Counted from the first letter of the stretch, positions 9,148-17,016 are shown. The stretch is 33,996 bases of DNA from JBEAUL01 sp041161475 (GCA_041161475.1 JBEAUL010000034.1:1-33996); one strand, 5' to 3'. A program made the numbers and translations. Notes: a model not told the origin generated them from the sequence alone.

Positions 9148-9414
9148 TTAGATATTTCCTGCATCTTCATGCACAAATTCGCCTTCAAGCTGACCGCTGT
9201 GAGTCACTTTGACATTACGGGAAGGCACAATGGTAGAAATAGCATGTTTGTAAACCATTTGACTGACGCTATTTTTTAACAACACAACGAATTGATCGAA
9301 AGATTCAACCACACCCTGTAACTTGATTCCATTAACTAAGTAAATCGAAACTGGAACACGTTCCCTGCGTAATGCATTTAGAAACGGATCTTGTAACAAT
9401 TGCCCTTTAGACAT
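9148..9414 (-). CDS. hfq: RNA chaperone Hfq
   Basis: Hfq is a hexameric Sm-fold protein that anneals small RNAs to target mRNAs. MSKGQLLQDPFLNALRRERV is the classical N-terminus. Sm motif 1 is IYLVNGIKLQG, and the YKHAIST segment is Sm motif 2 with the poly-U site His. The start is ATG at 9414, preceded by GGAG; a longer in-frame reading to 9456 adds residues foreign to the family. The product is 88 residues with a short C-tail. Here miaA no longer lies just upstream as in most gammaproteobacteria. Confidence 0.97.
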   Translation of the reverse strand: MSKGQLLQDPFLNALRRERVPVSIYLVNGIKLQGVVESFDQFVVLLKNSVSQMVYKHAISTIVPSRNVKVTHSGQLEGEFVHEDAGNI

Positions 9415-9467
9415 TTTATTTTCTCCATCATTATATAACACGAATGAGTACACCAACGAAAATTTCC

Positions 9468-9495
9468 TATATAAGAATGCTTGAGTCTATCACAA
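9468..9495 (-). promoter_or_regulatory. Candidate hfq promoter
   Basis: On the minus strand, TTGTGA (9495-9490) and TATATA (9473-9468) are separated by 16 bases, about 55 bases before the hfq start codon. A second TATAAT (9435-9430) lies closer to the gene with only a poor -35 box. Neither is certain. Confidence 0.35.
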
Positions 9496-9563
9496 GCATG
9501 TGCAAATGTTTACACCCTTGGCTTAATTTGATGTATTCAGACTTGAGATCAGAAAATTTACAG

Positions 9564-9581
9564 AAGTTAACTAGTTAACTT
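9564..9581. promoter_or_regulatory. 18-bp perfect palindrome upstream of hfq
   Basis: AAGTTAACTAGTTAACTT is exactly self-complementary. It lies about 150 bases upstream of hfq, between the hfq promoter region and the IS remnant. Such symmetry fits a dimeric regulator site, but it could also be the edge of the inserted DNA. Confidence 0.4.
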
Positions 9582-9689
9582 TTGTAACTGTATGCTACTG
9601 ATAATAATCAAAAAACATAAGGCGGAAATAGGCTCTAACACCACCTTGGCTAAGACGGTGTCAGGGACTGTTCTAGAATAGAAAAGATG

Positions 9690-10000
9690 ACTTAGGGTGA
9701 CTGCTCCCCGCCCTCTGCTAACGCTTCAGGCGAGGCTTCTTGCTTCATTGGCTACTGCTCGTCTACTCGACAAGTCTTATGCTAAGCCTCCACAAGCTGA
9801 GACGGACAGCCCTGCCGCCTTTAACCTCTTGTTAACAACCATTAATCTACTACTATCCAGTGCTTGGTTTTCGCTACCAGACAACTTCGATTTTATGAGT
9901 ACATCCTATCATATGACGATGTTTATATACAATAAATTCTTGGCGCCTTATATCCCCGCCCTGGAACCGGCGAGGGTTTACGGCGCTTTTGCTAAGCGCG
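9690..10000 (-). mobile_element. IS200/IS605-type remnant (tnpB 3' end and subterminal hairpins)
   Basis: Read on the minus strand, 9830-9777 encodes RLKAAGLSVSACGGLA then TAA. This resembles the usual C-terminal end of TnpB/OrfB, after its zinc finger. Past the stop the same frame reads SSRRAVANEARSLA. A GC-rich segment (GAGGGCGGGGAGCAGTCA, 9716-9699) sits where the TnpB guide-RNA scaffold and right end are expected. At 9943-9999 two hairpins occur: CCC.CGCC pairs with GGCG.GGG around CTGGAACC inside an outer GCGCC/GGCGC stem, and GCGCTT pairs with AAGCGC. These look like IS200/IS605 subterminal palindromes. The transposase body is gone, so this is a MITE-like relic. The rest of 9415-10218 holds only the sites listed separately. 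Confidence 0.5.
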
Positions 10001-10218
10001 GTTTTTGGTTCATTCCAAAGTCAAAGCAAACTGCTAGTATCTTAAGAATCGATTCCAGGCAATCTAGAATTTTATCTTTTAGCTTTATATCTGCGCCTGG
10101 CTCATGTAACTTTTCCTTATCTTTATACTTAAGTTTAAGACTGATTGAAGTATAGGTTGATTTTTTTTAAATAGGGAAACAAGATAAAAAAATTATGCAT
10201 ATACCTAAAATAACACTT

Positions 10219-11544
10219 TTAACAGAGCAATATAGGTCCTTCGTATTTTGGATACAGGGAATCATGCGCTTCATGCAGTGTCACGACAGGATACGCTCTA
10301 ATTGTCTGTATACGAGGCTTATCCGAAGCGTCTGTAAAAGATACCCCCTCCCCCTGACTAGGGGCTGTTTTTTTGTGAGGCAATACACGCATATCCGCAG
10401 GGTGCATGCCTCCAGCAGACAATACCCGAGCCCAAGGCCATTGGGTTTCAGAAAATGCCACACCGATAGAAACGGGTTTTCCTTGTATGGTTTGCGGGAT
10501 AAGGATGGTATGCATCCTTCCTTGGGTTGTCGCTTCCCGTTGATGTCGCCCTTGTTGGGTCCATAAATTCACTTCTGAAAAATGGTATAAAGTCATTCCT
10601 TGCGAAACGGTGGTTATTTTACATTCTCGCCACAGATAGCCTTCCATAAATAGATACAACCAACCACTGGGTAGAGGTTCAAAAGCCTCTGTTGTTTCTT
10701 TTTTTTGGGATCGTCTCACGGGATAGGCATTAACACAGGTTATCTCAATACTTGGGCTGTTCTCTTGCGTACTTTTTGGCATTATCGACTCAATGGACAA
10801 AGGAATGGGGTAATAAGGTGACCAAGCATTGCCTAAGGCAGGACAATCGGCTCTATCTTGCTGGGTGTAAGCGGGGACTTTATCGGTTTCTAGTAGCCAG
10901 ACCATCACCGGCTCGTGCTCAGTTACCGACAGACGGATAGCATCAGACCCAATTGGTCTCGGATAGAGTACCATTGCCTCTGGTTCAGTTATATTCTCTG
11001 TTGATACAGCACAATAACCTTCATATTGCTCAGAATCATCCCCCTCGATACGGATCTTGAGCAATGTATCAGCTTGTGTCGAGTCACTGTCATTTATCAA
11101 CAGGTTTGCCACTTGGTTCATCCCACCCACTTTAGTGGCCCCCGTTTGCATCAAGGGCATTAATGGACCATTGCCACGATTGGGCTCGCATAAATCAAAA
11201 GCCCTTACCGCCTCATGATCTTCTATCAACAGTTGAGAAGAGCCTGTCTTAAAAAAAGTGGCTTCTCCTTTTAAGCCTCCATTGAGCAGCCCACCCTCGG
11301 TATCGGCATCCCCCTGGCTACTGGCAATATGGGCAGCAGTGGTAATGGCGGGACAATGTTCAAAGGAAACGGTGGTACTGGTTTGGACGGCATCAGCGGT
11401 TTTAGAGATATTTAAACGCGGTGTTACTGTATTGCCTTGTCGATACAACTGCCAAGCATCTACTCTGCCTTTACTGCCCGTATGCGCGGCTGTACGGCCG
11501 TCTATCAAAATATTCATCTGCATTACTCGTGTAAATTCCGGCAT
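10219..11544 (-). CDS. PAAR-like (DUF4150) protein, orphan type VI secretion spike/effector carrier
   Basis: The first ~125 residues match the DUF4150 PAAR-like pattern: NILIDGRTAAHTGSKG at the start, SSQGDADTEGGLLNGG and KGEATFF in the middle, and EAVRAFDLCEPN at the end. Such proteins cap the VgrG spike and carry toxins. The second part (about residues 270-400) contains LPSGWLYLFMEGYLWREC and recalls the N-terminal region of VasX-type effectors; this is a weak match from memory. No membrane or obvious toxin domain follows, and the protein ends 218 bases from the IS hairpins, so a lost C-terminal toxin is possible. No other secretion gene lies in the window. The start may also be one of the Met codons at residues 8 or 10. 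It is divergent from miaA. Confidence 0.6.
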   Translation of the reverse strand: MPEFTRVMQMNILIDGRTAAHTGSKGRVDAWQLYRQGNTVTPRLNISKTADAVQTSTTVSFEHCPAITTAAHIASSQGDADTEGGLLNGGLKGEATFFKTGSSQLLIEDHEAVRAFDLCEPNRGNGPLMPLMQTGATKVGGMNQVANLLINDSDSTQADTLLKIRIEGDDSEQYEGYCAVSTENITEPEAMVLYPRPIGSDAIRLSVTEHEPVMVWLLETDKVPAYTQQDRADCPALGNAWSPYYPIPLSIESIMPKSTQENSPSIEITCVNAYPVRRSQKKETTEAFEPLPSGWLYLFMEGYLWRECKITTVSQGMTLYHFSEVNLWTQQGRHQREATTQGRMHTILIPQTIQGKPVSIGVAFSETQWPWARVLSAGGMHPADMRVLPHKKTAPSQGEGVSFTDASDKPRIQTIRAYPVVTLHEAHDSLYPKYEGPILLC

Positions 11545-11597
11545 TTTCGCATATTTTAAGGCGTGAGAGATAGCAAAAAATTTGTTATGATGTGCCT

Positions 11598-12554
11598 ATG
11601 ATAAAACCTATCCTCTTTTTGCTGGGTCCCACGGCTGTCGGTAAAACCGCAGTAGCCATTTCGCTCGCAGAACGTTTTCCCCAATTGTCCTTAATTAGCG
11701 TCGATTCAGCGATGGTCTACAAGCGCATGAATATTGGTACAGGCAAACCGGATGCCAAAACGCTTGCATACGCTCCTCATCAATTGATTGACATCAGAGA
11801 ACCCTGGGAAACTTACTCCGCAGCAGATTTTTCCAAAGATGCGACACAAGCGATTGATGCTTGTCATGCGCGGGGTCAGATCCCTTTATTGGTGGGGGGT
11901 ACTTTCTTATACTTCAGGGCCCTAGAACAGGGCTTATCCCATTTACCTGCCGCATCCCCCGACGTTAGGGAAAACATTCAAGCCAAAGCAAGCGCTGAAG
12001 GGTGGCCAGCCTTACATGCAGAACTCGCGTTAATCGATCCCAACACGGCTTCCCGTCTGTCGCCACAAGACAGTCAGCGCATTACACGCGCCTTAGAGGT
12101 GTATCTATTGACCGGGAAACCTTTATCTGTCTTTTTATCTGAACATAAAAGCACTGCCAAACGCGGGCGCTTATCCGGAACTGTCATGCCGTTTGTATTA
12201 AATACGCCTTGTCGCGCACAGTTACACACACACATTGAACAACGCTTTCACGACATGATGCGACAAGGATTGTTGGAAGAAGTGCAATCCCTACTGCAAG
12301 AGCCACAGATACACCCCGCACTGCCTTCAATGCGAGCGGTGGGCTACCGGCAACTGATTGAATACTGTCAATCTAATACCAATAAGCCAACACAGACACT
12401 CGATGCAGCAGTGGCAAGCGGTATTGCAGCCACACGACAACTTGCCAAAAGGCAGCTCACCTGGTTACGCAGTTTGCCAGATATCCCCCATTTTACGGAT
12501 AAACAAGCGTTAATCGCTGCGATACAATCGCGCTTAGCGCCTTTTTTATCTTAG
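11598..12554 (+). CDS. miaA: tRNA dimethylallyltransferase MiaA
   Basis: MiaA transfers dimethylallyl from DMAPP to the N6 of A37 in tRNAs reading codons that begin with U. The P-loop GPTAVGKT lies near residue 10. DSAMVYKRMNIGTGKP, DIREPWETYSAADF and VGGTFLYFRALEQGL are all family motifs, and the late RQLAKRQLTWLR is the tRNA-contact helix. About 318 residues is normal. The start is ATG at 11598, with an in-frame GTG two codons earlier. No good Shine-Dalgarno precedes it. TATGAT at 11586-11591 could even place the transcript start at or near the ATG (speculative). In most relatives miaA precedes hfq on the same strand; here they diverge. Confidence 0.95.
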   Translation: MIKPILFLLGPTAVGKTAVAISLAERFPQLSLISVDSAMVYKRMNIGTGKPDAKTLAYAPHQLIDIREPWETYSAADFSKDATQAIDACHARGQIPLLVGGTFLYFRALEQGLSHLPAASPDVRENIQAKASAEGWPALHAELALIDPNTASRLSPQDSQRITRALEVYLLTGKPLSVFLSEHKSTAKRGRLSGTVMPFVLNTPCRAQLHTHIEQRFHDMMRQGLLEEVQSLLQEPQIHPALPSMRAVGYRQLIEYCQSNTNKPTQTLDAAVASGIAATRQLAKRQLTWLRSLPDIPHFTDKQALIAAIQSRLAPFLS

Positions 12555-12582
12555 TTGATTGATTAAATAAGGAAGCTTAACC

Positions 12583-13032
12583 ATGTCTACGCCAATTGCC
12601 ACAACGGCTCTAACCCTTAAGGATGAAAGCGCCTTGTGTCAAATTGCCAAACAGTTCAGCGCAGTGATTAAACCCGGAGACATTATTTTTTTAGAAGGGC
12701 AATTGGGGGCAGGAAAAACCACCTTTGTTCGACATTTTTTACAAGCCCTCGGCTATACGGGAAAGGTAAAAAGTCCAACGTATACAGTCGTCGAAAGCTA
12801 CGTGATTGGACAACAGACGGTGCATCATTTTGATTGGTATCGCCTATCAGAAGACGCCGCCTTAGAAGACCTTGGATTCAGAGACTATATCGATGGAAAA
12901 GCCCTTTGTTTTATTGAATGGCCAACACAGGTTCCTGGATTTACCCTAGATCCTAACTGGCACATCAGTCTCGCTCTTATCCCAGACCAACCCACCGCAC
13001 GTTTGTTTACCTGCAAACCTGCTTTGACTTAA
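12583..13032 (+). CDS. tsaE: tRNA threonylcarbamoyladenosine biosynthesis ATPase TsaE
   Basis: TsaE is the P-loop ATPase that works with TsaB and TsaD to make t6A37 in tRNAs reading ANN codons. The 149 residues show the Walker A motif EGQLGAGKTTFVRHFL, SPTYTVVESY, the conserved HFDWYRLSEDAALEDLGF, and FIEWP. It lies 28 bases after miaA and 10 bases before mutL, all on the same strand, so these three probably form one operon. The amiB gene often found between tsaE and mutL is absent. Confidence 0.95.
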   Translation: MSTPIATTALTLKDESALCQIAKQFSAVIKPGDIIFLEGQLGAGKTTFVRHFLQALGYTGKVKSPTYTVVESYVIGQQTVHHFDWYRLSEDAALEDLGFRDYIDGKALCFIEWPTQVPGFTLDPNWHISLALIPDQPTARLFTCKPALT

Positions 13033-13042
13033 GTGTTTCTGT

Positions 13043-14503
13043 ATGCCTATTCAATTATTACCGCCACAACTCGCCAGTCAAATTGCGGCCGGAGAAGTCA
13101 TCGAACGCCCTGCTTCTGTTTTAAAAGAGCTTTTAGAAAACAGTATTGATGCAGGCAGTAAACAAATTGACGTACGTATTCTAAAATCGGGTATCCAGCA
13201 AATTTATGTCCAAGACGATGGCAAAGGCATTGATGTAACGGATTTTCCCTTGGTCTTTTGTCCACACGCCACCAGTAAAATTACCTCCATCGCAGATTTA
13301 GAACAACTGCATTCTTATGGATTTCGTGGAGAAGCATTGGCCAGCATTGCCTCTGTCGCCAAAGTCACTCTAACTGCACGCACAGCAAATACAAACACCG
13401 GACATCGTCTATTGGCCGATCTAACATCGAACAGCCACTCCCTTATCCCTGTGCCCTGTTCGGTAGGCACTACCCTTGACGTACAAGACTTGTTTTATAA
13501 TACGCCAGCCAGACGAAAATTTTTAAAAAGTGATAAAACCGAATGGCTACATCTGGAACAAACCTTTAAACATGCTGCACTCAGTTGCCCTGCTATCGCT
13601 TTTTCTCTTTTTCATCAGGGAAAACTGATATACCGATTGCCGGCTTGTACAGATAAAACCATGCATCTGGCCCGCATAAAACAATTTTCTGGTCATTATT
13701 TTGTTGATCAAGCCATTGAGTTGGCATCGACAAACGATGATTTGCGATTATGGGGGTGGGTTGCGCCACCCAATCCCATGCAAAAAATAGGGCCACTACA
13801 TTACTTTTTTATTAACGGTCGTGCCATTAAAGATAAAGTCGTGACACATGCCTTACAACAGGCCTTTATGTCTGTGTTTCCGCAATGCACCCATCAAACA
13901 ATGGCCTATGTTTTATACTTTGCACTTGACCCAGAGATGATTGATATCAATGTGCATCCTGCCAAACAAGAAGTACGCTTTAGAGAGCCTCGCCGCATAC
14001 ACGCGTTTTTATCTCATACAGTGGAATCGGCGCTACAGCAAGGCTTTTCTCCTGCCATGCATGTGATTGAAACAAACAATACGCCTGTAAATAGGGATAA
14101 AATACCCTTGCCTACGACAAACATGGATGAGGCGTCTTTACCGATTTCCTCTTTTCGATTACCCGAGAAAAAAACATCGTTTTTTGAACAAAAAAACGCC
14201 CTTGGTGCGCGATTATCAACAAGAAAACAAGTTTCCAACACACCAATACATTTAGGTGAACCCTTATGTGTGATTCGACAACAGGTGTTATTGTCTGATA
14301 ACGGAACTGAATTTTTTTTAATTGATATCCAGAAAGCACTGCATTTATTGGGAGATACTCGATCGCGTATCTCCTTTTTTTCATTACAAGAAGGGAGATT
14401 GCTCATCCAACAACTGGAAGCCTATGCAAAAAAAGGACTCCCAGATCTACAGGCTGTCTTTCAAAGACACACCTTTCCGGTTACTGAATCTTTTTACCCG
14501 TAG
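13043..14503 (+). CDS. mutL: DNA mismatch repair protein MutL with reduced C-terminal domain
   Basis: MutL couples mismatch recognition by MutS to downstream nicking and unwinding. The N-terminal GHKL ATPase domain (about residues 1-330) is complete: LPPQLASQIAAGEVIERP, LLENSIDAGS, DDGKGI, PHATSKI, YGFRGEALASIASV and INVHPAKQEVRF. A low-complexity linker follows. The dimerisation domain begins normally (LGEPLCVIRQQVLL... FFLIDIQKALHLL, residues about 405-437). Only about 50 residues follow before the stop, where the family has about 150. The total is 486 residues; the family is usually near 570-620. No frameshift is visible, since other frames do not continue the domain. The last helix (LQEGRLLIQQLEAYAKKGLPD) resembles the usual end, so an internal deletion is likely. 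Confidence 0.9.
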   Translation: MPIQLLPPQLASQIAAGEVIERPASVLKELLENSIDAGSKQIDVRILKSGIQQIYVQDDGKGIDVTDFPLVFCPHATSKITSIADLEQLHSYGFRGEALASIASVAKVTLTARTANTNTGHRLLADLTSNSHSLIPVPCSVGTTLDVQDLFYNTPARRKFLKSDKTEWLHLEQTFKHAALSCPAIAFSLFHQGKLIYRLPACTDKTMHLARIKQFSGHYFVDQAIELASTNDDLRLWGWVAPPNPMQKIGPLHYFFINGRAIKDKVVTHALQQAFMSVFPQCTHQTMAYVLYFALDPEMIDINVHPAKQEVRFREPRRIHAFLSHTVESALQQGFSPAMHVIETNNTPVNRDKIPLPTTNMDEASLPISSFRLPEKKTSFFEQKNALGARLSTRKQVSNTPIHLGEPLCVIRQQVLLSDNGTEFFLIDIQKALHLLGDTRSRISFFSLQEGRLLIQQLEAYAKKGLPDLQAVFQRHTFPVTESFYP

Positions 14504-14505
14504 GC

Positions 14506-15681
14506 TTAAACAGGTGATTTTGGTAACTTTGCTTTTTTTAACTGTTCTTGCTCTTGTTTTACCTTACTTTCGATAGAGGCTATTATTCCTTTAACGCCAG
14601 ATTTTTCTTCCACTTTTTTATATGCAGAAACCATCTCTTTTGGTTCAACTGTTGCTTTTTCCCTAGCTGCAGTACTCAAGGAATCCTTGGCTCTTTGCAC
14701 TACCCCAGCGCCAATTTCTTGGCTGGCAACTTGGGCTCTTTGTTCTGAAAGACCTTCATATTGACTGCCTATTGTGTCAAAACGATGATGCAAGTCGTGT
14801 TTTTTTTGCGATATATCTTCCATTACTGATGAAAACTTTTGCTTATGTGGGATTTTTGATACATCTTCCATTACTGATGAAAACTTTTTCTGGTGAGCAA
14901 CTTTATCAGGAACCACAGCACTGTCTTCTTGGACCAGCGTCTCTATTCCTTTTTCCTTTAAGGAAATCGCATCTTTTTTCAATTCATCCAAAAATTTACT
15001 TACTTTTCCTTCTTTTTCTTTTCGAAACTCAGTGTTATAAGCGTCTTTAAATTGATCAATTTTAGAAAAATAACTTTCCCATTGATTATTTTTTTTGGCT
15101 TTATGCAATGCCACACTCAGATCTGTAAGCATATTTTCGATAAACACTTTCTTAGAATCTCTCTTGTTAAACAGGGCTCCTGACACCAGAGATCCAAGTT
15201 TATTTATTTTTTCATCAAAATTGGCTCGTTCTTCTTTTGCAGCAACAATATCTCTCACCTTTTGTTCATTTTCTAATAAATATTCAGGTGAAATATTTTT
15301 CGAAATAACATAGTCCCTGTAGGCTTTTTCGCTATTCATTGACGAAATCTTCGATTTAACATTTTCTAAAACTGAGCCAAAATACCCATATTTACCAACA
15401 GTTTTTTTGTTTAACTCTCTGAACAATAGCTCATGCCTAGGACCTCTTTGTGCGGGTATGATAAGTAACGACTGAAAGCCCTGCCCTTCGCCATATATTT
15501 CAACTATTTCATCAAAAATGGCCCTGTCTTTTTTACTCAAAGTTTCATGAATGTTATTCATTTTTTTTAAAAAAGCATCGTGTTTAAAAACCAACTTAGA
15601 CAGAGATGAGAAATATTGATTTGAAAACTGATCTGTATAGCCACTCCTTAGACCCTTCATTCCTTTTTCTACACTCTTCAC
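14506..15681 (-). CDS. Unrecognised coiled-coil protein, 3' part of a gene split at an A8 tract
   Basis: The frame is open back to a TGA at 15750, far beyond the first possible start, a GTG at 15681 with no clear ribosome site. Upstream of that GTG the frame still encodes protein-like sequence (NQEKLEASNPINPADLDAF). The product is hydrophilic and rich in Lys, Glu and Ser, with long predicted helices and coiled coils and no membrane segment or signal peptide. It carries two copies of KFSSVMED 16 residues apart, then RAKDSLSTAAREKATVEPKE and a Lys/Glu-rich end. Base composition is more A+T-rich than in the neighbouring mutL and nnrD. I know no family for it. Together with 15723-16052 it reads as one ~514-residue protein. 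It converges on mutL with two bases between the stops. Confidence 0.6.
   Translation of the reverse strand: MKSVEKGMKGLRSGYTDQFSNQYFSSLSKLVFKHDAFLKKMNNIHETLSKKDRAIFDEIVEIYGEGQGFQSLLIIPAQRGPRHELLFRELNKKTVGKYGYFGSVLENVKSKISSMNSEKAYRDYVISKNISPEYLLENEQKVRDIVAAKEERANFDEKINKLGSLVSGALFNKRDSKKVFIENMLTDLSVALHKAKKNNQWESYFSKIDQFKDAYNTEFRKEKEGKVSKFLDELKKDAISLKEKGIETLVQEDSAVVPDKVAHQKKFSSVMEDVSKIPHKQKFSSVMEDISQKKHDLHHRFDTIGSQYEGLSEQRAQVASQEIGAGVVQRAKDSLSTAAREKATVEPKEMVSAYKKVEEKSGVKGIIASIESKVKQEQEQLKKAKLPKSPV
14810..14887 (-). repeat. Tandem 48-bp repeat inside the coiled-coil gene
   Basis: Positions 14810-14839 and 14858-14887 are 30-base copies with one mismatch and a period of 48 bases. They encode KFSSVMED-(V/I)-S twice, 16 residues apart. 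The near-identity at DNA level suggests a recent duplication. Confidence 0.8.
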
Positions 15682-15722
15682 AAAAGCATCCAGATCTGCG
15701 GGATTTATTGGATTTGATGCTT

Positions 15723-16052
15723 CTAACTTTTCTTGATTTTTTTTATTTCACTGTCATCTACCAAAGAAGCAGCAATTCTACTTTGTTTAGCAATTTCACT
15801 GTATACCTCTCTGACTTCATTAAAATAGGAGGTAAGTTCGGGATTATCTTTGAATTTTTTTCCCAACTGAAGTAGCATCTCTTCAAAATTATTACATTGT
15901 TTTAAAAAAGTATTTTCGGTTTCTTTGTATTCTGACAATATCCTTGCCATATGATCGGAAGATGCATGCAAAGAACGCAAAGAACCATCGGTCAAACCCC
16001 CAGAAGGGCTTTTATCAAACTTTATCATAGAAGAACCCAGATTACTTGCCAT
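15723..16052 (-). CDS. Unrecognised coiled-coil protein, 5' part of a gene split at an A8 tract
   Basis: The start ATG at 16052 has a strong AAGGAGA box (16067-16061), so this is the true start of the gene. The 109-residue reading ends SEIKKIKKS. On the minus strand an A8 run (15744-15737) precedes the last five codons. Slipping by one base (re-reading one A, or nine As instead of eight) joins this frame to the downstream one as SEIKK-NQEKLEAS and onwards without a stop. The N-terminus is Ser/Gly-rich and the remainder helical (KQCNNFEEMLLQLGKKF). No signal peptide is visible. The function is unknown. Confidence 0.65.
   Translation of the reverse strand: MASNLGSSMIKFDKSPSGGLTDGSLRSLHASSDHMARILSEYKETENTFLKQCNNFEEMLLQLGKKFKDNPELTSYFNEVREVYSEIAKQSRIAASLVDDSEIKKIKKS
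15737..15744 (-). other. A8 homopolymer at the frameshift point
   Basis: The codons are ATA AAA AAA ATC. The heptamer A AAA AAA fits the slippery pattern for -1 frameshifting and is also a known type of site for RNA polymerase slippage. No strong hairpin is evident within the next ~15 bases, which argues for polymerase slippage, phase variation or a base-calling error rather than classical programmed frameshifting. Confidence 0.7.
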
Positions 16053-16187
16053 TGCAACAATCTCCTTAACAATGTTTTAAGGACTTGTTGATTTGGACTG
16101 CTTTCTGGACAAGAAGTTTCTAAAAAAGAAAAAAGTTAAACGATATACGCTATATTTTATAGATGTATATTCTTTTGTTATATAAAA

Positions 16188-17009
16188 TTATGCTAAATTG
16201 ACAAATTGGTGAACAAATGGCAGTAAATCGGAGGCTACCATGCCTCGCATGCCAGCTTTGGATGCAGTATCTCCTGCCATTGCGTGTAAATAAACGCCTA
16301 TTTTAGCCACGTCTAATAGAGGGATTTTTTGTGCCAATAACCCCCCCAAAAGACCACTTAAAACATCGCCCATCCCAGCCGTTGCCATACCAGGATTCCC
16401 CAAAGGGCAATAATGCAAATCCGATTCCGTACTCTGTATTAGGGTGTTGCGACCTTTTAATACAACAACACCGCCATATTTGTTGACTAAGGCCCTAATC
16501 GCTTTTTCACGATTATCGACAATCTCTTCAACAGGGCAATTCAGTAGTCGCGCGGCTTCTCGCACGTGGGGCGTCAATATCCAATTATTTTTTTTTGTAG
16601 GGGATTTTGATAAGGCATTTAAGGCATCGGCATCAACCACTTGCGGTAATTGGCTGTGCTCAAGTGATGTCCACCACTCTGCACCCCATGACCCATGACC
16701 CATGCCAGGCCCAATCACCAACGCAGTCGCGCGTGCACACAGTTCATGACTGTGCTCTGGTGTTACGGTATGCACCATCAGTTCCGGGCATCCTGCCAAC
16801 AATCCGGCACGATGTGCCACACGGGTGATCACACTGACCATGCCAGCCCCAGCACGTAACGCTGCCTCTCCAGCCAAACGTACCGCTCCCCCAAATCCTT
16901 TGTCTCCACCAATGACAAGTACGTGACCAAAATCCCATTTACTCGCCCCTGTTGAGCGAGGCGATAACCAGCGAGACAGCGACATATTTTCGGGGGTTAG
17001 CTGTATCAT
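16188..17009 (-). CDS. nnrD: ADP-dependent NAD(P)H-hydrate dehydratase (NnrD domain only)
   Basis: The enzyme repairs hydrated NADH and NADPH, using ADP as phosphate source. The 273 residues form a ribokinase-like fold: GHVLVIGGDKGFGGAVRLAGEAALR, cited here as the GG..G...LA..AALR pattern (about residues 28-52), VIGPGMG, VDADALNAL, ILTPHVREAARLL, VVLKGRNTLI and the catalytic GNPGMATAGMGDVLSG. The N-terminal NnrE epimerase domain present in E. coli Nnr is missing. It starts seven bases after the stop of the membrane-protein gene with no good ribosome site, so it is probably coupled to it. In E. coli nnr is next to tsaE. Confidence 0.93.
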   Translation of the reverse strand: MIQLTPENMSLSRWLSPRSTGASKWDFGHVLVIGGDKGFGGAVRLAGEAALRAGAGMVSVITRVAHRAGLLAGCPELMVHTVTPEHSHELCARATALVIGPGMGHGSWGAEWWTSLEHSQLPQVVDADALNALSKSPTKKNNWILTPHVREAARLLNCPVEEIVDNREKAIRALVNKYGGVVVLKGRNTLIQSTESDLHYCPLGNPGMATAGMGDVLSGLLGGLLAQKIPLLDVAKIGVYLHAMAGDTASKAGMRGMVASDLLPFVHQFVNLA

Positions 17010-17016
17010 GGGTTTA

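Noticed and set aside
9697..10155. A 152-codon + strand reading between hfq and the PAAR gene
   Set aside because: It is antisense to the tnpB relic and runs through the hairpins. It has no ribosome site, and its composition (Leu/Ser-rich without any family pattern) looks like chance.
14160..14210. A-run/T-run inverted repeats as a terminator inside mutL
   Set aside because: They are explained by Lys- and Phe-coding low-complexity linker sequence (EKKTSFFEQKN), and the frame continues beyond.
14322..14576. Frameshifted continuation of mutL in another frame
   Set aside because: The alternative reading has no resemblance to the MutL C-terminal domain, whereas the main frame keeps family-like sequence up to its stop.
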